5,009 nucleotides of DNA from Flavobacteriaceae bacterium UBA4022 (GTDB lineage Bacteria > Bacteroidota > Bacteroidia > Flavobacteriales > Flavobacteriaceae): NCBI GenBank assembly GCA_002384055.1, contig DGAU01000023.1:1-5009 (forward strand), in the 5' to 3' direction. Below the pieces are notes generated by a model. It was given only the letters and a program-made list of their open reading frames with translations, was not told where the DNA came from and did not search any database. A program made the position numbers and the translations under genes. The stretch's first letter is position 1. The number at the start of each line of letters is the position of its first letter. This document shows, piece after piece, positions 1-5,009 of the stretch.

Positions 1-134
1 CCTCTTAAGTAACTTAAACTTACATTAATCGACGAGTGCCCCATCGCTTGTTTGAGCTTCACTATCGAGCCTGTTCTCTTGAATATATCGATCGCCCCAG
101 AGTGGCGAGAAGAAAAAAGTAGGTTCAAAATGAA
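1..134 (-). pseudogene. Tyrosine recombinase (phage-type integrase) C-terminal remnant, partial
   Basis: Reading the minus strand from 134 down to the window edge gives 44 codons that include the C-terminal catalytic signature of tyrosine recombinases. An SRHSGA motif holds the second catalytic Arg (codon at 105-107). A MGHSSI motif holds the conserved His (36-38). A SLSYLR motif holds the probable nucleophile Tyr (9-11). The RH-to-GH spacing equals that of XerC/XerD-type enzymes (RHS...GHSS, with G at position 23 counting the Arg as 1). The family inserts or excises mobile DNA, or resolves dimers. A TAA at 135-137 closes the frame just upstream of the motif, no ATG is available, and the DNA beyond it is A/T-rich and non-coding. 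The catalytic domain's first half and the N-terminal DNA-binding domain are therefore missing here. The C-terminus lies outside the window. The similarity really begins near 110; residues before that look random. I read it as a decayed integrase; a frameshifted gene is less likely. Confidence 0.7.
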
Positions 135-177
135 TTAAAATTTTTAAGTCTATTTAATTCCGAAAAATAGTTTGAAC
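123..177. repeat. Nested inverted repeat (two stems)
   Basis: An outer perfect 7-bp inverted repeat (GTTCAAA at 123-129, TTTGAAC at 171-177) encloses an inner perfect 8-bp inverted repeat (GAATTAAA at 132-139, TTTAATTC at 153-160). The inner loop is 13 nt, and the two stems are joined by 2 nt on the left and 10 nt on the right. Either strand could fold into a long hairpin with an asymmetric internal loop. It lies between the integrase remnant and the terminator, in a stretch with no gene. The A/T richness of the inner arms makes chance possible; the nesting makes it worth recording. Confidence 0.45.
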
Positions 178-199
178 TTTCGCCTTCCGCGATCACACG

Positions 200-234
200 A
201 AACCCTCATCATTTTGGTGGGGTTTTTTTGTTTT
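200..234 (+). terminator. Rho-independent terminator
   Basis: AAACCC (200-205) can pair with GGGTTT (220-225), extendable by a G-U pair and further pairs with one bulge. The loop is about 10-14 nt, followed by a run of T interrupted by a single G (223-234). This is a standard plus-strand intrinsic terminator. No intact plus-strand gene precedes it in the window. The only candidate for what it once served is the tRNA-3'-end-like stretch at 169-190, or a transcript coming from beyond the left edge. It also insulates the downstream lipoprotein gene from upstream transcription. Confidence 0.65.
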
Positions 235-304
235 AAGTACTTGTTTGTCATAGCGTTGTAGAATTGCGTAAAAAGTATTTCTTTTTGACAACAGGAAGTT
301 AGGC

Positions 305-331
305 TTTGTTTGCAAATTTTATTTACTTTCG
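305..331 (+). promoter_or_regulatory. Candidate Bacteroidota-type promoter for the lipoprotein gene
   Basis: TACTTTCG (324-331) matches the Bacteroidota -7 consensus TAnnTTTG at all but one position. A TTTG at 305-308 could act as the -33 element, with a 15-bp spacer that is slightly short for this class. Transcription would start near 338, leaving a leader of about 20 nt that is almost all A/T and has no Shine-Dalgarno sequence, as is usual for this phylum. The rest of 235-304 shows nothing I can name. Confidence 0.35.
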
Positions 332-359
332 TATAACAACTAATTTAAAAATATAAAAA

Positions 360-890
360 ATGAAAAATCTCTTATACACCGCATTGATGTCTGCTGCTTT
401 AATTTCATGTCAATCTCCTAAGGAAGCTCCTACACAGATGGCAGATGAGCCAACAGTTATTGGCTACGAATACAACGAAGAAGGAGAAAAGCTCAATCTG
501 ATTGTGGGTGACTTGGCTAATGCCGAGGTCTATCTAGACTATATTCAAGCGCATAATGACAAGAACTTGGACAAAATTTTTGATATGAACATGGAGGATA
601 TTGTGATCAAGGCCGATGATGGCCGAGTGATTAATGGTCGCGACAATCATAAAGAGGCTTTAAGCGCTTGGTTTGCGGCAAGTAATCCAACCTGGAAAGT
701 AAATTGGATGGTAGCCAATACCGTTCAAGGACGCGATGGCAAGAATCAAAGCTGGATGACTACAGGAATAGACGTTACAGATACTATAGATGGCATCAGT
801 GTCCTTCGCCATGACGTACTTGACGTCAATTTTGTTGATGGAAAAGTCAAAGAATTAAATGTCTATACAAGAAAGAGCGAGCAGAAATAA
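360..890 (+). CDS. Lipoprotein with NTF2/SnoaL-like domain
   Basis: This 176-residue protein has a short type II signal peptide: MKN, a hydrophobic stretch (residues 4-16), and the lipobox L14-I15-S16-C17, with Cys17 as the expected lipidated residue. After a linker of about 35 residues, the mature part (from about residue 52) reads like a single NTF2/SnoaL-like cone-shaped domain. It opens with a helix (AEVYLDYIQAHNDKNLDKIF) and then has a segment ending in VINGRDNHKEAL. A following helix contains ALSAWF, and late strands include W-TTGIDVTDT and VNFVDGKVKELNVY. Such domains bind or turn over small molecules in some families, but many members have no known activity, and I see no catalytic signature to choose from. 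Gln at +2 after the Cys does not signal inner-membrane retention, so an outer-membrane location is likely. The ATG follows an A-rich leader directly. It stands alone on the plus strand and converges with the next gene. Confidence 0.85.
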   Translation: MKNLLYTALMSAALISCQSPKEAPTQMADEPTVIGYEYNEEGEKLNLIVGDLANAEVYLDYIQAHNDKNLDKIFDMNMEDIVIKADDGRVINGRDNHKEALSAWFAASNPTWKVNWMVANTVQGRDGKNQSWMTTGIDVTDTIDGISVLRHDVLDVNFVDGKVKELNVYTRKSEQK

Positions 891-900
891 TAATTGAAAT

Positions 901-922
901 AGAATGCTTCGGGGCACATTCT
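901..922. terminator. Hairpin between convergent genes, possible weak bidirectional terminator
   Basis: AGAATG (901-906) and CATTCT (917-922) form a 6-bp stem with a 10-nt loop. It lies between the stop codon of the lipoprotein gene (890) and that of the convergent PH-SHOCT gene (951). A second small inverted repeat, GGTG/CACC (923-926, 936-939), follows directly. Neither has a strong U tract. The minus-strand side is followed by ATTTCAATTATTATTT, which is the better of the two. It may end transcription from both sides, but the evidence is modest. Confidence 0.35.
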
Positions 923-950
923 GGTGATGAGTTTGCACCGCTGGGGGGGG

Positions 951-1445
951 TTACTTTATCAGCTTCCGTTTTTGCGCATCAAACTCTTCCTGAGTCAATA
1001 CCCCAGCGTCAACAAGTCCTTTGAGTTTGATTAATTCATCTGCAACACTAAAACTTACTGCAGCATCTGGGTTGCGCCCCACTGCTTTGGAAATAGCATC
1101 AGACAGAGCTTCAGAAGTGCCATTATGGCTATTGGCAGATATCTGTAGGGCACAAATTCTTTTTATTTCATCTGCTTTTTTCTTCCAAAACCCAGAAACA
1201 TAAATGGAATCGTTACCGGCACTCTTAATTGTTACGGTTGCTCCAAAGATGTGTTTGTCGACAGAGACTCCAGTGATTTTTTGAAAACTTAAATTTTCGG
1301 TATCCGAAGAAATCAAGTACCAGTTGCGTTTTTTGAACTCGATTTGACTCTCGTCTATGGTCAAAATATTAGGCGTAAGGGGGTTATAATCGCCTCTTAA
1401 GCATCTTAGGAAATAATGGGACTTGAATCGAATCGGTTCTGCCAT
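951..1445 (-). CDS. PH-like and SHOCT domain protein, function unknown
   Basis: This 164-residue soluble protein has two recognisable parts. Residues about 25-100 are rich in beta strands (ILTIDESQIEFKKRNWYL, ITGVSVDKHIFGATVTI, SIYVSGFWKKKADEIKRI) and resemble the bacterial PH-like fold seen in many small bacterial proteins. After a polar linker, residues about 134-163 form a SHOCT motif: a helix with ELIKLKGLVDAGVLT, then QEEFDAQKRKLI, matching the family pattern LxxLxxLxxxGxITxxEFxxxKxxLL. SHOCT is a short C-terminal helical module, usually tied to other domains and thought to mediate oligomerisation or protein contacts. No signal peptide or membrane segment is visible. The gene lies 71 bp downstream of pxpC on the same strand, so it might be cotranscribed, but it could also use its own promoter at 1467-1474. 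No specific role in 5-oxoproline metabolism can be inferred. Confidence 0.8.
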   Translation of the reverse strand: MAEPIRFKSHYFLRCLRGDYNPLTPNILTIDESQIEFKKRNWYLISSDTENLSFQKITGVSVDKHIFGATVTIKSAGNDSIYVSGFWKKKADEIKRICALQISANSHNGTSEALSDAISKAVGRNPDAAVSFSVADELIKLKGLVDAGVLTQEEFDAQKRKLIK

Positions 1446-1466
1446 GGTTTATAATTTTGTTTCAAT

Positions 1467-1474
1467 CAAATTTA
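1467..1474 (-). promoter_or_regulatory. Candidate -7 element for the PH-SHOCT gene
   Basis: On the minus strand TAAATTTG fits the Bacteroidota -7 consensus TAnnTTTG exactly, 21 nt ahead of the ATG at 1445. I cannot find a convincing -33 TTTG at the expected distance; the nearest similar tetramer (TTTA at 1487-1490) is too close. A short A/T-rich leader without a Shine-Dalgarno sequence follows, which suits this phylum. Confidence 0.3.
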
Positions 1475-1516
1475 GATAAAACCCGGTAAAGTGTTGACTT
1501 ATAGTTGTTCATAATA

Positions 1517-2365
1517 TCAAGTAGGTTGAATTTTGAAAACAATAGTAGTGCCTTCTCTTTGTTGCGACAGACCAGCGAGTGCCTTCGAATCGAGTTGTAA
1601 CACCTGAAGATAACCGCCGGTGACTTGACAATCTGCCATAGCAACGAGCAATTTTCCGCCCGGGGTGAGTTGGACCATACCCGGCAATACAAGCTGGCTC
1701 AACAAGGTATTTGTATCCGTTTGGATGGTGCCCGATAAGCGATAACCCATTCGGTTTTGCGCTTCAATAATGTGGGTTTCTTCCAATAGTTTTGTTTGTT
1801 GTCCTTCGGACAAAATTGCCCAATCTGGGCCCGGAGTAACGTTCAGCTCACCTTCATCTATATAATCTTGGTCTAGGGTTATGGGCTCGTGGTTTTTGGT
1901 GGGTAACATTAAAGGTAATTGCACACCAAAGGAATCCCCTTTTTGAATACAATTGTTGGGCGTTACTGGGGTGTAAAAGGACTTACTTCCTAGTACCACT
2001 GGAGTATCTAAGACCGCCTCAAAACGCAGATAGGACCTTATGCCGCGTTGTACACGCCCTAATTCTAAAGTGCTGTTGTCTGGGGCTGTATGGACTTTGT
2101 TCATCGCCACACAGACGCCATTAAGCAGTACCGATGTTGTCGCCCCAGTCACCACAAAACGCAAGGCCTTTCGCAGATGTAACCGGGGACCAATTAAAGT
2201 ACATTCAAAAATGCAGGTGTCATCATAGAAAGGCAATGTATTTATAGCCAAATCGAATGCCATTCGGTCCATAGGGCCTGCAACGGGTACCCCCAAATGC
2301 CGATAGCCAGCGCGACCTGAATCTTGTATGGTGGTAAAATACCCAGAGGACTCTACTGTAATCAT
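1517..2365 (-). CDS. pxpC: 5-oxoprolinase subunit C (PxpC/KipA-like)
   Basis: PxpC acts with PxpA and PxpB in the cytoplasmic ATP-dependent 5-oxoprolinase that hydrolyses 5-oxoproline to L-glutamate. The 282-residue product carries the marks of the KipA/AHS2 (biotin-dependent carboxyltransferase-like) family: TIQDSGRAGYRHLGVPVAGPMD (residues 12-33), ECTLIGPRL (54-62), VLGSKS (124-129), TPGPDW (177-182), NRMGYRLSG (204-212), and a C-terminal block with VTGGY (248-252), ending in VFKI. It is shorter than E. coli PxpC (about 310). Two glycine-rich spots usual in the family are changed: the common GG ahead of the VLGS motif reads AV (residues 117-118), and the GGxxGR segment is replaced by TPNN (135-138). 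KipA of Bacillus is also linked to control of sporulation kinase KinA, which does not apply in this context. Its ATG overlaps the stop of pxpB by 4 bp (ATGA), the last gene of the four-gene unit. No clear terminator follows. Confidence 0.9.
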   Translation of the reverse strand: MITVESSGYFTTIQDSGRAGYRHLGVPVAGPMDRMAFDLAINTLPFYDDTCIFECTLIGPRLHLRKALRFVVTGATTSVLLNGVCVAMNKVHTAPDNSTLELGRVQRGIRSYLRFEAVLDTPVVLGSKSFYTPVTPNNCIQKGDSFGVQLPLMLPTKNHEPITLDQDYIDEGELNVTPGPDWAILSEGQQTKLLEETHIIEAQNRMGYRLSGTIQTDTNTLLSQLVLPGMVQLTPGGKLLVAMADCQVTGGYLQVLQLDSKALAGLSQQREGTTIVFKIQPT

Positions 2366-3063
2366 CGAAGGGTGTGTTTTGGTTGATACTGGCCCATAGT
2401 GATCTCTGAGCGTATTTTTTGATGCGTGTTCAAATCAATTGCTACGAACCGCACTTTATCGCCAATGGCAATAAAAACATAAGGTTCCTTGATGAAATTG
2501 ATCCAATTAATAGGGCAATTGCCCAAACATTGCCAGCCTCCTGGACTGTCTTGTGGGTATACACCGACTTGAGCTCCGCCAACACTGACCGAACCTTGAA
2601 GCGTCGCAGAAGGATTGTTTTTTCGAGGCAAGTGTAATGCTTTTGGCAGACCAGATAAATACCCAAACCCAGGCATAAATCCATAAAACTCAAGGGTAAA
2701 AGTTGTCGCTAAAAAGTGGTCTCTATAGGCCTCTATTTTTTGGTCATCACCCTTGTATACTGTCGCAAGATCATTGGTGAATGAGGTGTCAAAACAGATG
2801 GGTACTTCCCATATTTTGACTGGGACGGGGTGGGATGCTTTGGTGAACGCTATGGATTCTATTGCTTTGATGATGGCCTCGTAAGAAGGCGCCTGATCAA
2901 ATAGAAGATTGATGCGGTTGAATGTATTGGTGCCCTCTAAGACGCTAGGAAAATGGTTCAGGAGTGCCGCTTTATACTGCGGAATAGACCCTGTAAACTC
3001 CTGTTCAAACTCAATTGAATAGCAGAGGATTGAAATCTGGATGACCCTATAGCCCTTGGACAT
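2362..3063 (-). CDS. pxpB: 5-oxoprolinase subunit B (PxpB/KipI-like)
   Basis: This is the KipI/AHS1-family partner of PxpC in the 5-oxoprolinase, 233 residues long (E. coli about 218, B. subtilis KipI about 240). Family features in order: an N-terminal alpha/beta domain; WEVPICF (85-91), equivalent to the usual IPVCYGG; a DLATVY helix start (98-103); His116 in RDHF; the signature YGFMPGFGYLSGLP (127-140); LPR (145-147); GSVSVGGAQVGVYP (157-170); SPGGW (173-177); and GDKVRF near the end (201-206). After SPGGW the usual GKTP/GRTP reads GNCP. The N-terminal motif GDSA found in KipI (GETA in E. coli) reads SILC (residues 11-14), which may reflect a compensated frameshift. The start at 3063 lies 17 bp inside pxpA, and the stop overlaps the pxpC ATG, so translation of the three is probably coupled. 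No Shine-Dalgarno sequence is seen. Confidence 0.9.
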   Translation of the reverse strand: MSKGYRVIQISILCYSIEFEQEFTGSIPQYKAALLNHFPSVLEGTNTFNRINLLFDQAPSYEAIIKAIESIAFTKASHPVPVKIWEVPICFDTSFTNDLATVYKGDDQKIEAYRDHFLATTFTLEFYGFMPGFGYLSGLPKALHLPRKNNPSATLQGSVSVGGAQVGVYPQDSPGGWQCLGNCPINWINFIKEPYVFIAIGDKVRFVAIDLNTHQKIRSEITMGQYQPKHTLR

Positions 3064-3775
3064 GGATATTATTTTGCTTTAAGGAATGCGATAAAAATGC
3101 GGCATGTGCAACAACATCTGCGCCATCTCCATGAAGGCATATTGTTTGCGCTGTTAAGGGCATAATTGCACCTGTGATCGTCGTTATTGTTTTGTTCTTG
3201 ATCAAGTTAACGACTCGCTTTGCTATGACATGATTGTCGCTCAGGACGGCATCGCTCATCGCGCGTGGTGCAAGCGTGCCATCTGATAAATAAGCCCGGT
3301 CAGCAAACGCCTCATAAACCACTTGGAATCCTTTTTGCGCTGCTACCATGGCTAATTGGCTTCCTGGGGCACAATATAATTTAATCCCTTTGGCAAATTC
3401 TGCGAAAACCTCGGTTACGGCATCTGCTTTTTCAATATCTGTAAACAAATCGTTGTATAGGGCACCATGCGCCTTGATATGATGGGGATCCGGACATTGC
3501 TTAAAGAAAAGCCTCAACTGCTCACGCAAAGCGGCTTGTAAGCTTTGAAGTGGCATATCTATGGTGCGTCGACCGAAATGCGCGATGTCTGGATAGGAGG
3601 GGTGAGGCCCAACTAATACCCCATGTGCTTTTGCCAATTCAATGGCCGTGGCAATGGTCTTGGCTGTGCCAAAATGGCCGCCACAGGCGATCGAACATGA
3701 AGAGATGAAGGGCATCAATAACTTGTCGTTGCCACATCCTTCGCCCAAATCACAATTTAAATCAATGTGCCACAT
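3047..3775 (-). CDS. pxpA: 5-oxoprolinase subunit A (PxpA, LamB/YcsF family)
   Basis: PxpA belongs to the LamB/YcsF family and works with PxpB and PxpC to open 5-oxoproline to glutamate at the cost of ATP. The 242-residue length matches E. coli PxpA (about 244). Conserved blocks are present: IDLNCDLGEG (4-13), SIACGGH (28-34), GPHPSYPD with FGRR (56-70), IKAHGALYND (100-109), APGSQL (136-141), EAFADRAYLSDGTLAPR (155-171), ITGAIM (200-205), and AQTICLHGDG (209-218). The one clear departure is at 34-37, where the usual HAGD reads HFGT, losing an acidic residue; the acidic residues in DLGEG, FADR and HGDG are kept. The ATG begins 1 bp after the stop of the transporter gene (TAGTATG) and the 3' end overlaps pxpB by 17 bp, so it is the second gene of a compact operon. 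I chose this start because it gives the family's standard N-terminus. Confidence 0.95.
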   Translation of the reverse strand: MWHIDLNCDLGEGCGNDKLLMPFISSCSIACGGHFGTAKTIATAIELAKAHGVLVGPHPSYPDIAHFGRRTIDMPLQSLQAALREQLRLFFKQCPDPHHIKAHGALYNDLFTDIEKADAVTEVFAEFAKGIKLYCAPGSQLAMVAAQKGFQVVYEAFADRAYLSDGTLAPRAMSDAVLSDNHVIAKRVVNLIKNKTITTITGAIMPLTAQTICLHGDGADVVAHAAFLSHSLKQNNIHVQGL

Positions 3776-3776
3776 A

Positions 3777-4970
3777 CTAAAAAATCAAGCCAAGGCTTTT
3801 AATCCCCAAAAAGAGAAAGAATAGCTCAATGCAAATGAGCAAGATATTGCCGCCAATACCAATGGCCTTGCCCCGCATCATGCTTCGATTATTGACCAGT
3901 AACAAAATAAAAAAACCAACAACGGGCAGTAAAATACCATTGGCGATCTGTGCAAAACGGATGATTTCAATAGGCTTAAGTGATAAGGAAGAAAAAACCA
4001 CTCCAACGCCAAGCACCAGCAAAGCCACTAACTTATAGCCATATGAATTGTTGCGCCACCCAAAACATTCGCAAACAACAAAAGCTGCTGCCATGGGTGC
4101 GGTGATTGCCGATGTGATGCCTGCGGCAAATAAACCTAAAGACATTAATACTGTTGCGAAACGGCCATAAAGTGGGGCTAAAGACAATCCCAAATCGGCA
4201 ACGGTTTCTATGGTTTGTCCTTGAAGTGCTGCGGCACAAATCATTATAGACAACGAAACCAGGCCGCCTAGTCCAACCGCGATATAGGTATCCCTGCGTA
4301 ATTCGCTTAAAGATAGGTCTGTGTCTTTGACTAAAGCAGCGTGTAAAAACAAGTTATAAGGCACTACGGTTGTGCCCAATAGGCCAACGATGATCAAGGT
4401 GTCTTGAAGGTAAAAAGTGGGCAAGAACATACCCTTCAAGATACCAGAAATATTGGGCTGGGTGAGGATAGCGGTCACGAAAAATGACAAGCTCATAAGC
4501 AATACAATTCCAATCAAGACCTTTTTGAGCTGCGTAGGAGAGCCCAAAAGAATAAGAGAACCAACCAAACCGCCCACCAGTAGCGGCAGAAAATCCATAC
4601 TGCTGCCAAAAGTATAGTCCATGCTGGGCATTAATGCCTCAAGACCAATAAGTGCTCCAGAAATATTGCCCGCTTCATAGGCGGCATTACCTATAAAAAT
4701 CGCGCTAATTAACAAGATTGCGAGAAGAATTTTACCAAAAGGGTGTCTGGTTTGAGCCAATACGTTTTCTGCCAATCCTTGACCAGTCGTTAGGCTGATG
4801 CGGGCAGTAGTATTCTGAATAATCATGGTAATTAAAATAGAAAGGACCATAGCCCACAGCAAGGAAAAGCCATGCTGCACACCGGCAAGCACACACAAGG
4901 TAATCGTGCCTGGGCCAATAAATGCGGCAGTGACCATAAAAGCTGGTCCCCCTCTAAATTTAGACATCAC
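3777..4970 (-). CDS. NRAMP-superfamily transporter, YcsG-like; candidate 5-oxoproline importer
   Basis: This is a hydrophobic protein of 397 residues with about 11 membrane segments and clear NRAMP architecture. TM1 is FMVTAAFIGPGTITL (11-25), followed by AGVQHGFSLLW (29-39); the TM2-TM3 loop has TTGQGLAENV (61-70); TM3 has YEAGNISGAL (98-107); TM6 has TTVVPYNLFLHAALV (200-214). True Mn2+/Fe2+ NRAMPs carry DPGN in TM1 and MPH in TM6, with the Asp, Asn and Met binding metal. Here these read GPGT (19-22) and VPY (203-205), so all three side-chain ligands are gone. The gene heads the pxpABC operon, 1 bp before pxpA, like ycsG beside ycsF/kipI/kipA in B. subtilis. A role in taking up 5-oxoproline or a related compound is my inference; automatic pipelines would probably call it a divalent metal transporter. 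The frame opens with GTG at 4968-4970, directly followed by ATG at 4965-4967, so the ATG (396 residues) is the more likely start. A stop at 5004-5006 limits any extension. Confidence 0.85.
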   Translation of the reverse strand: MMSKFRGGPAFMVTAAFIGPGTITLCVLAGVQHGFSLLWAMVLSILITMIIQNTTARISLTTGQGLAENVLAQTRHPFGKILLAILLISAIFIGNAAYEAGNISGALIGLEALMPSMDYTFGSSMDFLPLLVGGLVGSLILLGSPTQLKKVLIGIVLLMSLSFFVTAILTQPNISGILKGMFLPTFYLQDTLIIVGLLGTTVVPYNLFLHAALVKDTDLSLSELRRDTYIAVGLGGLVSLSIMICAAALQGQTIETVADLGLSLAPLYGRFATVLMSLGLFAAGITSAITAPMAAAFVVCECFGWRNNSYGYKLVALLVLGVGVVFSSLSLKPIEIIRFAQIANGILLPVVGFFILLLVNNRSMMRGKAIGIGGNILLICIELFFLFLGIKSLGLIF

Positions 4971-5009
4971 CTGTTTTAGGGGTAAGTTACTACTTTTCAG
5001 GGATTAATT
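4971..5009. other. Upstream flank of the transporter gene, incomplete
   Basis: Only 39 bases precede the operon's first visible gene. They include an in-frame stop (5004-5006, minus strand), no convincing Shine-Dalgarno sequence at proper distance and no TAnnTTTG element. The promoter, or an additional upstream gene of the operon, must lie beyond the right edge. Confidence 0.5.

Noticed and set aside
92..108. TCGCC/GGCGA hairpin (92-96, 104-108) as a possible terminator or RNA element
   Set aside because: It falls within the integrase-like codons around the catalytic Arg; the short stem is probably incidental, though a run of A follows on the plus strand.
13..138. Plus-strand open frame ending at 136-138 opposite the integrase remnant
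   Set aside because: It has no early ATG and lies antisense to a stretch with clear recombinase motifs, so it is a shadow.
285..290. TTGACA as a sigma-70 -35 box
   Set aside because: No -10-like hexamer lies about 17 bp downstream, and the Bacteroidota-type elements nearer the gene fit the organism better.
1446..1516. Terminator between pxpC and the PH-SHOCT gene
   Set aside because: Only 4-bp imperfect pairings are present, with no stable G/C stem followed by a T run on the minus strand.
1462..1692. Minus-strand open frame across the pxpC 3' end and the intergenic gap
   Set aside because: Its composition is unlike a real protein and it mostly overlaps pxpC in another frame.
2442..2693. 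Minus-strand 83-codon open frame inside pxpB
   Set aside because: It overlaps the most conserved motifs of PxpB in a different frame and has no recognisable domain.
4033..4239. Minus-strand 68-codon open frame inside the transporter gene
   Set aside because: It is an Arg/Cys-rich out-of-frame reading of the transporter's membrane segments, with no family resemblance.
1..5009. CRISPR array, rRNA gene or intact tRNA gene
   Set aside because: No regularly spaced repeats, rRNA-like blocks or full cloverleaf could be found by eye on either strand.

Overview
The window looks like chromosomal DNA from a member of the Bacteroidota, most likely a Flavobacteriia-type marine bacterium. The signs are A/T-rich leaders without a Shine-Dalgarno sequence ahead of the genes, matches to the Bacteroidota -7 promoter element TAnnTTTG, a short lipoprotein signal with an LISC lipobox, and flavobacterial-looking protein sequences. 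This is an inference; no rRNA or other marker gene is present.

Left edge (1-360): the first ~110 bases hold a minus-strand fragment of the C-terminal catalytic part of a tyrosine recombinase (integrase). It leaves the window on its C-terminal side and is cut by a stop codon on its N-terminal side, so it appears to be a remnant. Next come a nested inverted repeat (123-177), a stretch resembling a degenerate tRNA 3' end (169-190) and a plus-strand intrinsic terminator (200-234). Together these look like an old integration scar. A candidate Bacteroidota promoter then leads into a plus-strand gene.

360-1445: a plus-strand gene for a small lipoprotein with an NTF2/SnoaL-like fold converges with a minus-strand gene for a small protein with a PH-like N-terminal part and a C-terminal SHOCT motif. 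A hairpin lies between them.

1517-4970: this is the core of the window, a tightly packed minus-strand operon read right to left: NRAMP-superfamily membrane transporter, pxpA, pxpB, pxpC. PxpA, PxpB and PxpC together form the prokaryotic ATP-dependent 5-oxoprolinase, which opens 5-oxoproline (pyroglutamate) to glutamate. The genes are separated by 1 bp or overlap by 17 and 4 bp, which suggests translational coupling. The transporter resembles Bacillus subtilis YcsG, which is also encoded beside the PxpABC homologues YcsF/KipI/KipA. Its TM1 and TM6 lack the residues by which true NRAMPs bind Mn2+/Fe2+, so it is better read as a candidate importer for 5-oxoproline or a related compound. The operon would then take up the compound and convert it to glutamate. 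The PH-SHOCT gene lies 71 bp downstream on the same strand and could be read through to or use its own weak promoter.
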